Source of the DNA: Scortum barcoo
Lineage: Eukaryota; Chordata; Actinopteri; Centrarchiformes; Terapontidae
Assembly (NCBI GenBank): GCA_023238725.1
Contig: CM041553.1
Span: 21,944,001 to 22,008,000 of the forward strand
Length of the DNA: 64,000 nt
Direction of reading: 5' to 3'
The position numbers and the translations under genes are program-made. The notes below the pieces were generated by a model. The model searched no databases. It saw nothing but the letters and a program-made list of their open reading frames with translations, and was not told the origin of the DNA. Below, piece by piece: positions 24,653 through 39,428 of the stretch (positions are counted from its first letter, which is position 1; each line of letters begins with the position of its first letter).

Positions 24653-27600
24653 ACATCTGTAGACTTCAAATGGCCAGACTTTCAATACAACAGAGATCAT
24701 TGTAGTCCTAATGTGTCCTCACACAGCGTTACATCTTTCAAATTAACCTCGCAGGCACAAGGTTTGTACATACAAATGTGTAAAAAATAAAAACGCTGCA
24801 AAACGCCAGCATACTGATGCTCATTCTTCAAGGTTTACACGTAATTAAAGGCATCAGTGATTCTGCTAAGTGACCTTCAGAATGGTTATCTACATAACTA
24901 GCCTTTGGACAACTTGAGGCTTGAGGATACAGGCTTCCTACGCAATCTCTACTTCAAAAGGATATGCTTAGGCTGGACCAGTTTCTTCACAGAAAATAAA
25001 TAATTATTTAACTATTTCAGACACTAACTACTTCAGAATTTCTAGGCATGGGAATCCAGTAGCCCACTCTAACAGATAACAGATAAATTCTATTCTCTAA
25101 ATTCTTCTAATCTTACTCTCCAGCAACATGTAATCTCCAGTATTTTAGAAAACTAGACTATTGTTGCCTAAAAACTTTGCATTAAATGCAAAAGGTCGAT
25201 GAAGAAAGAATGATATTTTATGACGCACCTCACATGCCTGCTTTAATGCCAAGTTCTTAGAGGAAAATGACTGATTGATATTAAGCTTTTAATCCATTTT
25301 ATTTCAGCTACGACTGACAAAGGTTTATTTCCTTGATGAACCACTACAGCATAAGTGAAGCTTTTTTTTTCTGCTCCTTTTTTTTCTTTCTTTTTATTTA
25401 TTTATTTTTTTGCACATCAAGCCATGTGATATTGGAGAGCTATCACAGATGGTCACAAAATGAGGGCTGGTGTGCAAAAATTTGGAGTAAATTTGGCAAG
25501 TAAGCCTGAACACACTGCAGAGTCTGAAGCCCATGCGGTGTTTTCTTTTGTCCCCAAACTCTATTTTCAAAAGAACCTGTTCAAATTGGTTTCTGCAGCA
25601 AGTTCTGTATCTGGCAGCCTTAATCCAAAGGCATGCACAAACAACAGGACCAAAATAAGTGTCAGTGCTTGTTGGATGGTGCTTGTTGCTTCCACAGAAA
25701 CTCTTCTGCACAGTGCTGACATGACACCTGAATTACTGATCAAGTAAAATCTGACTCTGTATAAGGATGCATTTAAGAATAGTTTTAACGTCTAGTCTTG
25801 TCTAGTCTAGAAATTGCCCACAAAAGCCCTGAAACCCAAGCTGACTATTCAGATTTTTTGTGTTGTTCAACCAGCAGTCCAAGACCCAAAGATATTCAGT
25901 TTGGAATGACACTTAAATGAGTGAATCTTCTGCATTTTTCAGCTACACTGGAAAACATTTACAGTCTGTCCAGGTCAGGCCCAGCTTTCTTTCTCTTTAT
26001 TTGTCATGTAGATGACCATCTAATTGACAACTGAAAATTCAATACATGAATATGAAATAATGAAACTAGTTACTGGGATATGGAATTTAGGGAGCATTGT
26101 GTGACCATTATGTTATGATTGATCATGTTTTTCCAATCCAATGATTTCAGTGTGAATTCTGCTCCAGCCTCAGACTGTAGTTTTTTACAGGTTCTTTCCA
26201 TATGTTGTCATGCCAAAATGAACACTGTAAGCAAACTACTTGATTAAATCATTAAAACAACATTTGCATAGGAATGATTTTGTCCCAAACTTTTTATCCA
26301 TAGAAGCAGTTTCCACTTTGAAGATCAGTTTCCTATTGGTCGACTAACCTATTAATCAACAACTTCTTTCAGCATAAAACGTGGGTAAAAAGAATCCTTT
26401 CATTTAGTTCTCAGTCTTTAATTTGGGCACATTTGAATAAAAAGTGTGATGGAGTTTCAGCTATGCTCTCTTCAGTGTGTTTGCTTCAAGGTTGCCTTTA
26501 TCTCCACAGAGTGCCAATAAACTTAACACCAACAAGTGGACCAAGTGGCTTTTTTTGTACTTTTTGAGCACAAACTCACACAAGCTCCTTGAGTGTTGAG
26601 TGTAACAAGGTTTTTTTCTGCTTCAGCATTAACTATGGTAAAATGGTTGAAAATGTCATTTCTATATTTAATATAAATTTTAACACCATCTTTCATCTAA
26701 TTAAAATAATAAAATTGAATTAATATGCACAGCTCTGATCTTGGAGATGCTGCTGTTGCCAATCAAGGACATCCAAAGCAGGACGGCCCCTGTTAGCTAA
26801 TAGGAGAAAAGTCTAACATCTGACCGTAACTGTGAAATCTTTGAGCTATTTTTATCTTAAATTAAATAAAGAAGATTGGCAGATGCTTCCACACATTGCC
26901 ATAGCTTCTGCCGGCAATTAATTAAGAGCAGTCACTTGAGAGGGAGACAGGGAGAAAAAAGATTTAGTGTCACTGTTCAGTGCATACACCTGTGCTAGTA
27001 TCAGGGGGTGGTGAGTTGCTACGCCGCATCCAATTTGGCACTCGTTTTGTTTTCAGGGGTCACCAGCCAAAAAGTCTGAGAGAGAATCAGTCTGTCGGTG
27101 TTTTGCTCTCACTGGGAGACATATTCCCCAACCAACACGAGAAGCTGCAAACTGTCTGTTAACGTAGAGCACAACGAGGCAGATTCTGGCGCAGATCATT
27201 GCGTTGCCATGTCGGTAAGAGAGGTTTCTATGGTGTTCCTTGAAGCCTACCAAGGCATGATGCAGCAAAATGCAAAACACCTTGAGCACACGATGAGAGC
27301 TGCTGCACAGGAAACAACTTGACTGCACACAGGGATACAGGGGATTCTCTGATCCTACGTTTAAGCTTTTAAATGAGAGCTGGCAGGTGTCGGGGTCTGC
27401 GACACTAACACACACATACACACACACAACCACGCAAACACGTGCATACACACAAACCAAATAGATTCCAACCCCACAAAAACACAATCGCTCTCCAGAG
27501 ACACTAAAATACCTCCAATTAGACGCGCCACAGAACAACTGGGATGGGACCTGGAGCAAAGACACACACACAAACACACACATGGATGTTTAGAAACACA

Positions 27601-29890
27601 CACGGTCCCACACGTGCACAGAAAGAACCACGGCAGGCTCTCATTTAAGAGTCAGTGATGTGGAAAGGAAACATCTGGAAGGGAGGGGAGACAATTAGAA
27701 AAAGAAACAAATGACACAGAGACACACAGGCATGCATAAGAATACCAACACAAACATTATTACTGAGCACACACACATACACTAACAGGTTTCAGCGTAC
27801 AACAAATACTTTAATAACTGTGTATTTATAAAAGCTTATTAAAGAAACAGAAACATCTAAGTCATGTGCCATAAGGTGCTCATATCTCTTCTCTTCTCTC
27901 ATATCTACTCTCCCAACCAAGACTGTGTATGTAAGTGACGCTGTGTGTAAAAATTATCCTATATGTGTGTGTGTATGTGTATGTGTGTGGGTGACCCGGA
28001 GGTCAGCTGAGTCAGATACTACACGAGTCTATTCTTCAGCTCCTGACAAAGGCCACTCCGTTACTTCTCAGGGCCGCGGGGCGACAAGCCCTACTTGATG
28101 GCGACGAGGAGAGGGGGGGGGATAAACCAGAGAAATGGAGTGATGTAAAATGGCAGACGCCAGGGGAGTCTCCGTCAGGAGGCATAATCAAACTCAGACA
28201 GACTCTCCTCCAATCACCAAGCTGAGGTAATCAAACTCAGACTCCCACACCCTCCCCGACATACACACAATGATTAAGGTTATGAAAGGATATAAGGTTA
28301 TTTTACAATGGATTTATACACTTGGAACTAATCCATCCCTCCATTCTCTTTTCAGCACTCTCCTGCTTTGCGTCACTGCCTCTTTGCGTCGTCTCTGCTT
28401 TCTAACTGCGCTTCTCTATATTTGTGCTCGTTTTAGCTGCCTCAGTGTACAGTACTTGTGAAAACCCTGTCTGCTGATTGTCTCTGTTCTTTATTCAGCA
28501 GAATCAAATTTATAACTCAAATTACTGTGCAGAACTATGAGGCTTCTAACACATGCTAGAAATTTTCAAACAACTTCTTCCAACTTTCATGCGTTCAAGA
28601 GAACCTATTTCAAGAAAGTCTGTCACCAGGAGTTTGCACTGACTTCTGCCATGCAGTAATTACAGAGGTAGAAAGAACTTATTCATCAAGATCAGTTCAC
28701 GTGTCATGTGGAACTCCTGTGAAACTCCTGTGAAAAGAGATGCAAGAAGTCTTCTCTAGAGGGAGCTTTGTCAAGTCTGAAAAATAACCTGCCTGATGTC
28801 ACCAAGGTCATCTCAGTTTGGGATTGGAGAAATTTATAAGAGAAAGCCTGTGTTACAAACTGCTATTGTGGTATATGAAAGATGTGAGCATTTATGACGC
28901 AGCCAGGGTCTAGCCAAAAGATGCTATCAATTTAATTTAGGGAGTAAAAGTCAGGAGATCTGGGCCTCTACGGCATCAGTCTTCTTCTTCTCTTTTTAAA
29001 TCTGTCTTGCAAGTCCCCTAACTTTTTGTAAGTGTAACACTAAACAGCTGGAGTCTTTTTAAAAAAGGAGGCACTCGGTGAGAAGGGGTTCTATGTACGC
29101 ACGTAATATTCCAAGCTATTTTTGCAGCTCAGCAATCATTAACAAGCGTGACATTGCTGTCTTCTCTATAGAAAAGATAAAGGCAGCTGATCAACTATTC
29201 AGCCTAAAGCTGAAATAGTATTTAAAGTGAGCAGCAATTATATCAGCATATGTGCGTCTGCTGCAATCTCCTAGCCTGTCTCTCTTCTCTTTTCTTATTT
29301 TCTTATTCTGCCTACTGTTCTTTGCTCATGTCTACCCTGCATGCCCAATCCTCTCCTCTCTCCTGTTGTTTTATTTTATTTATATATACATATATATGAG
29401 ACATATGTGGGATCACAACAGCTTTATCTTGGGTAGTGGAGGTCTCAAGCCGTTTTGTCTCCTTTCTTTCATCTGTTAAGTGCAGGTCTTTGATGATGTC
29501 CAGATAGGCTGAGTGTTTCTGGGCATGTCTTTTGCATGTGTACATTTGCATGTCTGCATGCTTTTATGTGTGTGTGTGTGTTTCCCTACAGCGAATTCTG
29601 TCTTTGGGGATATTTTGCTGCTCTAATGGTCTGATGTAGAAATCTACAAAGACCTCCACTGCTGTGAACTGAAGAGAAGCACAGAGACATGCACACACTC
29701 TTCTGGGCAACAGGGAGACTGACTGCTGTTTTGATTGACAGGCTCAGGTGTGTGTGTGTGTTTTAAAAAGAGAAGGGGAGGGAGGGATGATAGCAGGTAT
29801 GCATGGAGTTTAATTAATTGGAGTAGGGATCCTCATGTCCTGTCACTAACAGAAATACCCTGAGGCCATTAGAAGTCTTTCCCTCGAATG

Positions 29891-29916
29891 CACACACACA
29901 CACACACACACACACA
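29891..29916. repeat. (CA)13 microsatellite
   Basis: Perfect 26-bp CA run in intron D-E. Confidence 0.96.
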
Positions 29917-32900
29917 TTTCATCAAACACATGTATACTGTAACTAATTGACCAGACCTGCACCTTGAGTCTGGCTGATTTTCTGTGTTGATTTGATGCTT
30001 AGGTACTTTGTACAGTACGTGTTTGTCTTTGAATATTTAAATTTAAATTTATTTCAATCTGTCATGTTCAGTCTGCAGAGATAACTGACTCAGAATGTCT
30101 TCTGTAACACCATATGTTGTTGTCGGCGGTGATAAAAACCTCCAGGAGCTGTTTATTTTAGAGGCGGGCTGTACTTCCTGTGATTACAGAGTGTGACCTC
30201 TCACCAAGCTGCTGAGCTGCTATCAATTGTGGCTGTTTCAGCCCGACCACAGATGACAGTTCGTGCTTTTTATTTCCAGCCTAGGCCACACTTACAGCAT
30301 GGTGGTCAGGGACATGCAGATAATGGATCTGTCAAGTAGGCAGGTCATCCAGCTGGTTGTCCACCACTTTTCTCAGCTCTCACAGGCTTTGTGGATGAGC
30401 CAAAACATTCAATCGAAACATGGTATGAATGTGACGAGCAGGTCTTAAAAATGTGGCTGCATCTTAACTATTATTAATGCCTCTGCTTGTGTGTGTGGTT
30501 GAGACTTATTAGGGCTTTCTCCACCAGCAGAAGTCCAGGTTGTTGGTCATATCCTCAGTCTATACCAGACTCACTTCATTAGTGAATCACTTTTTTTTTT
30601 GTTTCATTCTCTGCCAATCCTTTTTCTCTGGTTCTCTGTTGAACACAACGCTCGAATCAAAGTACGAATGGGGTGAACAGAAAATATCTCATTTATTCTG
30701 GTGGGTTTCTGAAAAGACAGACAACATTTTTAGAAATAGAAATTTTGACTGACAGCTCTGAACTTCTGTATTCAGATCTCGAACAGGCGGGTAATGGCAC
30801 GGAAAAGTGAAAAGAGGGCAGACAGGAAATGGAGGGAGAAAGCGATAGGACAGGACATGTAAAAAAAGAAGAAAGAAAGAAAGAAAAAAAGGGAGGCAGT
30901 ACAAAAGAACAAAAAAACTCAATTTGCATGAGTTCATTCACATGTTTTCTTGTGTCAATTAACCTGGTGAACTGCTCCTCACATTTACTCTCACTTGCAA
31001 TTGATTATTTTTTTCCCTCAAATTTCCTGCATCTATCATTAATACAGCCAGTTTAATGCTCAGTGTGAACACTGTACTGTTTATAATGTGTAACTGTTAA
31101 CAGAATATTGTGATATGCATAAAACAAAAACTGATAAAGCTGATGTCTTTTCAATCCCAATTCAGCGTGTCATTGTACAGTACAGAGGAAACTGTTTATA
31201 ATAATCATGGCCACAGGGATCAGCTACTTATATGAATGAAGAAGCTGGTTGGGACAGGACCATTCTTGTACAAATGCTTTGTAAAGTTATTATCTTCATA
31301 TACTTCACATATTATCTTCAAAGTTTCATTGTGTTATCTTGCACCACACTTACACTGCTAATCTGTAATTTAGTGTTTTTATACCTCTCTCCCCAAGTTT
31401 GATCATCTTTAGTCACATCACTAGTCACGTTTACTCACAGGTCTTTTGCAGTAAAAGTCTTGTTAAAAGCCTAACTGTGCAAGCTGCTTGTGATTTTTCC
31501 AGGAAAGTTGCCACCAACACCTGAGTCATAATACTGAAAACGTTAAGGGCTTTCATCAATGGTTCTGAGGCTAAAAACAAGTCAATGAGATTCAGCAGAG
31601 AAAGTTGTCATTCTTCAGGCTACCTGGTGTAGTTAATTTGGTTATAATAATCATCCGCTTATAATTATAACTTTTCCATTTCCAGTTTTAAACATACCTG
31701 TTGTTTCTATGTTTCATTGTTTTCCTTTGTCTTTCCTCGTTGCATCATTTTGACTCTTTCATTTGTCCTCCAGTTTTTATTTGATTCCTCTTTCTTCCAT
31801 TCCCCTCCAATCTCAATAACAAATAACTGAATCAAACATGCGGCTTTATAGCAAAGGATATTTACCCAAGAAATGTTTATTGTAGAAAATACACACTGAT
31901 AAAAAGAAACAAACACACACACTTGCGCACGTAGATGTTTATGGCCGAAGACTGATCAGTGAAGCCTAACTATACCCTTACAATTCCTTAAAAAACACCC
32001 CGGGGAGCACTCCGCTCTGACAGCTAACAAGGTACTGTGCGTATATTTATGTGATTGTGTGTGTGTCAGTGTGTGTGACAAAGGATGCCAAAGGATACAA
32101 CCCTGTAAAGAGAATCTAATTAAAACTCTATACAGCCACAAGGGACAGAGCGCTCCCTCCACCCCTCCCACTCCTCCTCTCATTTAACCATAGTGATCAC
32201 TTCAGCTGAAGGACTGTCAGCCTGTACAGTCTATCCTGTAGCCTCCAAGGAGAAGCCATATCGAGAGAAGGATACAGTGATAAGGTGATTCAAAGATAAA
32301 GGCTGTGACAGAGACAGGAACACAGAGGGGGAAGCTAAAAGTCACCAAACTCTGCAGTTCTTGTGAGTGTTCTTTCAAAATGAGAACAGAGCTGCCTGCC
32401 ATTTATTGACCAAAACCAATGAATACACGCAGAAGGTAATCCAAGGCAAATCAAATTTGGATACAAAATTCAGCAGTTTTTTTAATTAAAAGGGCGCATG
32501 GATGACTCTACCCTTTGATTTAATTTAACATTAACAGGCAATGAAAAACTATGATTTTAACCAGCAGTCTGTAAACACCAGCAGTTTTCTGGATCAACAC
32601 CGACGTCCCTGATTTAAAAACTTAACAATTTTCTTTTACAGGACTGTATTTTATGCAATTTGGAAAAAAAAAGATTAAAACAGATTAAGAAGTAACGAAT
32701 TCAGGTAAGAAGAAGTTATTTGCCAAAAGACCAAAATAAGACTCCTAACACCACGCAATGATCATACCTGGACAGGATTATTCTATAGTCCAACTCCTTT
32801 TCTTTTATAATCTATCAGTGTCACGTCAGTTCTAGTTTATGAAATCTCTCGGTTAAACTTTTATTCATACAATAAATTATTTGGGCTTCTTAAGTTAATG

Positions 32901-33475
32901 GTTTTAAGTCAGGACCTTCAGTGATTGAATCAAGTAGTTTTACAAAACATAATGAGTGAAAAATAAACTTGGCTACATCTGTTTTTCTAATGTGTCAGAT
33001 ACACATTTAATCAGCATTTCATATCCTCTGCTGCTCATCTCATTTTCAGGTTTTATCTACGGGTTGTCAGCAGTAATTAGGCTGCCACTCAAACCGCCCT
33101 CTGCCTTCTCAGCTCAACAAATAGCGCCGATTTCAATTGAATCTTTGAGTTTTACTTTAGTTTTTGTGAACTGGGTTCACACAGAGAACCCAATCAAGCT
33201 CCCCGAAAGCCTAAAAAAAGGTGAAATCAAATCAAATAATGGCAAGTAGCAATTTTACAAGGAGTCTGAAAATCCTATAATTCATAATCAGTCATATTTG
33301 ATTATGGAATAAACTCTTCTCCTTCGTGAGATTTAAATAGGCTGCATGGTCTAATTCAGTGTAGATTCAGCTGATTCTGACTTTCTGAATGTGCACCTTG
33401 TTAATTAGCAGGGTCCTTTGCTCTTGAACTCTTTCACAATCAGGCAGAGTGGTGTTTTTTTGTTGTTTTTTTTAC

Positions 33476-33609
33476 CTGAGATGCTCAAGTAGACGGCAGG
33501 ACTCGTCACGTTCTCTCCCGTCATCTCGTTCACCGCCTCTACATGGTAACGTCCTGCGTCTGCTGCAGTGGTTGCCAAGACGACCAGCTGATTGTCCAAA
33601 GTGATTGCT
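33476..33609 (-). CDS. sdk1: sdk1 exon D: second half of Ig domain 2
   Basis: The split codon AT|A (Ile) joins exon C to A-I-T-L-D-N-Q-L-V-V-L-A-T-T, D-A-G-R-Y-H-V, A-V-N-E-M and E-N-V-T-S-P. This matches SDK1 (RIAITLENQLVILATT..DAG.Y.VQAVNE..GEN.TSP) nearly residue for residue as I recall it. The F-strand cysteine is replaced by valine, so Ig2 lacks both disulfide cysteines, as in other sidekicks. The sequon N-V-T sits where mammals have N-K-T, so a conserved N-glycan is likely. The acceptor is cccacag and the donor is CAG|gtaaaa, ending in phase 1. Exons C and D total 282 nt (94 codons). The exon is isolated between introns of about 22.7 kb and 25.1 kb. Confidence 0.94.
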
Positions 33610-36600
33610 CTGTGGGACACGGACATGACACACAGACAACAGGGGATTACAAAACACAATTACAACAACGGAAAGCAAAACATGCCGCCTTCTAGAATTG
33701 TTGTCTCAGTCTCAGACAAGAACACTGCTCAAACTAAGACTCAGACAAGAGAAGAGTATTTGGTACATGGATCATTTAGAATTCAGAAAGGAGGGGGCAT
33801 TGAATACACTCATCAGAAAGGAAAGAGGATTCAGAGAGCTTAAATAAATCTCTCCTCCTGTCTCAGATTGATATGTGGCTCATTTTGCGTCTCTTTCTTT
33901 CTTTTGGCCAGTCTTGTTGTTTGTGTGTTGTCTTCTGTTCTTCCTTCTTTACACTGATCCATCCTCATTTCCCCACGTACCAGCGCCAATCAATACGGCG
34001 CAAACATAAAGCATAGACAAGCATACACAATCACAAACACACAAGCTCTAACAACGTTCTCACATGAGCACACAGAGATAAGAAACAATCACTTATAAAC
34101 ACTGTTTGTGTTGCCGTTGCTTTTTCAGGGGATTATAATAGGAAGAGTTGATTTTGGAGGGGGACGGTGTGTGAGGATAGTGGGAGGGTAAGAAAATATA
34201 TATTCGTAGCGCTCAGATTTTCATGTGTTTGAACTTGTGTGCCTGGGAACGGTTGCTGCCAGGCAGGAAGCGCAGGTTGATGTTTTTAGTGATGCTACTT
34301 GTGTTTTCAGCATGTCAGTGAAAGGAAATCTCCCAATATTCTAACCTAAGAGCTGACACTGAAATAAAATCAATATGACCAAAGGGAGAATAAAGCATAT
34401 TAAAGTGAGATGACAGTCTTTTATTCTCATAGACTCTATCTATTCTTAAGCTCCCATAACACAGCAACATACACACTTTATGCTCGGTTCAGATTGTAAA
34501 GCCAAGCGAGACAACCTTGGGATACGTAAACAAACAAGAAGAAGAAGAAAAGACATGCAATGTGCATGATCCTGAATATCACATGTTTAAACACATCTTT
34601 ATTTGGAAAAGGAGCGCATGTCATTTTAAACAAAACATCTGCATGTGTTTGTTTGTAAGATGTGTGCATTTTTCTACGAGCATTGTTAGCATGTTGGACT
34701 GGCAGCCATGGGTGCACCCCAAAACCTGATCGGCACAGTGCCAGTTGGCAAGGTTTCCACTCCGTTTCAATTTGAAGGCACGTGTCACATGAATCAATAC
34801 CACACCACGTGTACCAACAATACAAACTAATAAACAAAAGCATTAACATTGATTGTAGCTGCTGAATTAAATTGGGAAAAGTGCTGTACTGTCTTTGCCA
34901 ACACTTTAAAGTTGGAAAGATTAAAGTTTACCACAGCATCTTCAGCATCTTCGCATCCTGCTGCTGTCAGATGATAATGTCAGATTTGGCAGCATTGCTG
35001 CCACCTCATATACTGACCATCCATTATAGTGGTCACCCCACCCTGGCTGGAGTGTTGTGGCACAACCTAACTGAGCCAAACCAACATGATCATCAGTAAG
35101 GTGACTGCGTTGATGCACACACGAACATGAAAACGTGGCAGCACTTTACTGTATATGAAGTGACCAAGAACACAGAAGTGTTTGACTGCGTGTACATCTC
35201 GTGAAGTTAGGAGCTAGTGATTGAACTACATATTGATAGAGGAGAGAAGTGAGGGGAGAGGAGAGGAGGTGAGAACACACTCACATAAACACACTCACAT
35301 ACAGACAGAATTCCTCAGGTTTTATTTATTTATTCAGTGTGATTTCCCAGGAGAACATCCACAAGAGCCAGAGCCTCAACCCCAACACTGACACTATTTG
35401 TGTGAGTGTACATCTGTGTGTGCATGTTGCATTGTGTGTCCACGTACGTGTGTATGCGCATTCAACCGCATCTCACTGCCTGAAATAGAGGCTTTAACCA
35501 AACCTCTCTCCTGCACTCTCGTCCTTATTCCACAGTAAAGATGGATTCTGCATCCTCTCTGAGGTCTATAATGCAATTTATAGCTGTTAAGCTCATTAAC
35601 TGCACTGACCAGCCCATTTTATCACATCTGTTTTATCCGGCACATGCTGATTAATAGACAGCGAAGGCATGCTTCCACTTGCCTATAGTTTCTGAGGGAG
35701 GAGAGGGCCTGAGAGGTTCGGAGTTATTAACATTCAAAGTCAAAGGAGCTCAGTGGGCGGGTGGGAGAAGGCAATAAGACCAATTAAGACAGAATACTAA
35801 CATCTGAACATTTGTTGGGTTAAAAGTATGTGTTCATGTAGTATTTCTCCTCATTTACATATCCCATTATATGTACTATTTACATGTGAAATTACTTGTG
35901 CTGACAGAGGCTGATGGCTACAGCGATTTTCTTCACGCTTTCATTTGTTCCAAATTGGGAGGTCTCAGGCACTACTCTCCATAAAATCTTCACGCAGAAC
36001 TTTCGAAAAGCAACACAAGAAGGAAAGAAATGAGATTTGCCAATAAGAAGTCAGGCAGTGAAGATTACAGGACTTCGGTTCATGTGAAATTCCCTTCAAA
36101 AAATAATAAAATCTCCCTGTTTGTTCTGAGTAACTGGAGGGGGGTTATACAATTTCATCGTAAGAGTTACAACGTAGTCAGACACACACGGCTGGCATAC
36201 AGATAGGCGTGCGCACGAGCTGCTTACGTGCGTCTTTTCATTCTGAGTAAATGGCGATGCAGTTGACATTTAATATAACATAAATTCAACATGGTCAACT
36301 TTCTGCTTTCCTTTAGTTCTACATTTAATTAAACTGGACAAAATTGGTCTGGCTTTTAATTAAAGACAAACTCAATTGTAAAACTGTGCATGACTCTGCA
36401 TGCTTATGTGTGTGCATTTATGTGTGTGTGTGACAGTTTATCCCCAGGCAGAAGAGGGAAATTAAAATACAGTAATCAACTACATCCTATTCCCTTCTCC
36501 TTCTGCATTCCTCCCTGTATCCCTCATCCCCCGTCAAATAATAAAAAACAGCCTCTCTGACTCTCTCTCTCATATCCCATTTTTCCATTCTCCCACAGAT

Positions 36601-39428
36601 TACAATCTGCACATTTCTTTCTTGGTTTCATCCAATTTTCTTTGCGTTTTTCTTTCTCTAGCTGCCTCTCTATCACACTTTCTTCCCCCCTCACTCCACA
36701 TAACTGTCCTGTCTTACCTCCCCTCTCCTCTCCTCCCCCTGACTCTTCTGAACCAAAGCACCCAGCCAGATTGGTCTTTCATTAACTATCTGGCCCCAAG
36801 ACTCATTCAATAAACACTCACGGGTGTCCACACTGCAAGACTGACTGCTGTTAACACGCACACACACATGCAAACAGGCACAAACACACACATACAAGTG
36901 TGCCAAGAGCTAATTAGCACACACATGTCACAGGCCAGAGGATGAGTGAGCGAGTCAGCGCATGAATGAGTGTGTGTGTGTGTTTTTTTTTATATATCTA
37001 AGTGTGCCTAAGAGTGTGTGTGCGTGTGTGTTAGGTCTGACTGCCCTGCCAACAAGAGCCCACCTCGGCCTCGTCTGCCATCCCTCTCTCTCTCTCTCTG
37101 ATAGGCAGCGAGCCACCTCCTTAAACCACACTGTGTCTGACACACAGAGGCTCGGGGCAGAGGAGTGTGGCGGCAGGGCAGAAGGAGGGATACTCCACTG
37201 TAAACCGCGTCCAGACAGCAGGCTTCTTGGCAGCTTCCTCCACAAAGCAAGCGCCTGCCAGCCACCCACACATTACACTGCATACATACACACACCTTCT
37301 CACACAGTCGGGAGCATTGACTTCTCCTTGCAGCCGTTTTAAACGGATGTTTGTTTTGGTGTTTAAGTCGGCGGACACATGAATACGCTCTGTGTTGGGG
37401 TGATTGATGGTTAACGTACGCAGGTTCGTACCTGCTGAATGCCACGTTATAAGTGGGTCTGCGCTCCTGTATGAGTCCTGCTTAAACTAGGGTTTTGTTA
37501 TTGCACACTTTACAGCGAGGTTGAGGTATTCAAATTTTTTTAAGCATTCCTGCTCTCAAAATTGCCTGTCAGCTTGAGTTGTGGCGTGGTTTCCTCTATC
37601 TCCACGTAATTGGTAACTATAAAACTCTGCAGAGAGTGCATTGTTTTGAATGCCCAGAAGAAGGGGAAAATCCTCTGAACCATATTCATCAATATATGCT
37701 ATGATAGCTTTTTATTTATTTGGTTTGTGTTTTTCTTTATCTGCATGACTGCAAACAAAGGCTGACATTAAAAAACACACACAGTGAAGTATAAGCATTA
37801 CCATGACAAGTACCATTTTCTGGATTGTTCTTTTAATTCTGTTAATTCACAGGGCCTTAGTGTGGACGGAAGTTAAATCATGAAATAAATTCAGACACAG
37901 ATAGTGCAGATTTTCTTCTTGTGACTTCATTAGATTCTATAGATAAATATGTATGTCAAGAATTGCATTTCTGTGGCAACTGAGCTCGGTTGCCTCAGTT
38001 GGCTCGAATGCACGGTGACTCAGTGTGAACACAAAGCTGCAAGCAGAGTATTTCTCACTTATTTCGAAGGACGCACTCCCTTAGTGGCTGATGATAACAC
38101 CTGACAGTCGGTTCCTGTTGTGATGCTTTGGTGTAAATTGGGCTCAAGTAGAAGCTGGAAGTCTTGGATGATACAAGGTTTTGTACACAACTGTAATGTG
38201 ACAGTACAGTGTGAGGAAAAAAGAGGAATGATCTTGTTGGAGAACAGTAAAAAACGATATTAAAGAGAACTTTACTTTGTCAATTTCCTACAACAGTTCC
38301 ATGTAGTTTTGGAAAATACGATAGATCTGTTTTTGTAATGGGATTAAACAGTCTAACTGAGTTAAGACTGAGAACTGGACTACTGCCAGTGGCTCTTGAC
38401 ATTCTGCTGCCAGCAGCGTGACAGTGACTGCTTTAGTGATTTTCCATGCATAGTTTAAATGAAGCTATTGTTAACACAGCCTGGGGTTGAAGATTTGTTT
38501 TACAGTATATTTGCTGAACATTCTTTAATCCTCTTGCTCAGTCAAAATGTAATGTCTCAAAGAATTATCTTTAAAAAAAAATTTGTTTAAGTTTCTGATT
38601 GCTGAAAATGTGAGGAAAATCCCTAAGAGCTAAATTAAGGTTTAAAGTTTGGTCATTTTCCAGTTTTAACGGTGAGGTTTATTCTTGTTTTCTCAAGTCT
38701 GCTAGCTTGCAGCACTACCACAGTAGCACCCAGTTTAACTGTCACCAGTGTGTGATTCTAGTGTGAAGAATAGGGTAGGCCCACCACCAAAATTCAAAAC
38801 AGATAATTGAAACCTGCTGTTAGTTTTAAATTGATTGACAGAGACTAAATCATTAATGTTCTCTGAAGCTGTCAAAGCCTGTTTACAACCAAACGTTAAA
38901 ACTGGACCATTAGTTTCAGATATGACCAGCAAACAGAAAATACTAGGTGCTGTTGTAGCTGCTGCTCAGCAGGGTGGTACAACAGCTTCCCACAGCCCGA
39001 CTGTCACTGGCATTCCTGCTGCAAGAGCCATTAAGTGCATCTAAGCACTTGTTCCAAACTCGTTCTGAATAAATCCCTCAAACACTTAAAACAAAAAATG
39101 TCTGTGACCCTTTTATCTTGTAATCAACAAAAGGGAGAAAACAAAGCATCCACAAAACAACTCCACATCTCTGTAATAGGTCTGTTGGAGCTGAACCAAA
39201 TGAGAAGAAATAATGGAAGCCGACTGCTGATGCATTAAAAATGTGCATCAACTATTTAGAAGGCCTGGATCGTGTCTATCTCAATTTAAATCAAGGCCAA
39301 AAACATTTTGGACTACATTAAAATGAAAACAGGGAAACATTCATGTTATCAAAAGGCCCCCGTCGGGCAAATCCGGACCCATACGGGGCGGCCTGATCTA
39401 CACGCATCCTTCTACAGGCCACACGCTA

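Larger units (their letters stand above)
8383..33475 (-). other. sdk1: sdk1 intron D-E (25,093 bp)
   Basis: This long intron is bounded by donor CAG|gtaaaa at 33475 and acceptor gtcacag at 8383. Open reading frames in it cross CA/TG or CT repeats, lack homology I recognise, and occur equally on both strands. Dinucleotide repeats cluster at 9.6-12.8 kb and 16.4-16.8 kb. A pyrimidine-rich stretch covers 21110-21380. AT-rich blocks with homeodomain or POU-type words occur near 9070-9115 and 20730-20830. From about 25 kb to 33 kb the DNA is mostly plain AT-rich sequence, with a few short repeats at 29.7-29.9 kb. No gene, RNA gene or full transposon was recognised. Confidence 0.75.

Noticed and set aside
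27053..27583. 176-codon minus-strand frame with many Cys and Val
   Set aside because: The Cys-Val pattern (CVCV) is the translation of TG-rich repeat DNA; no domain is present.
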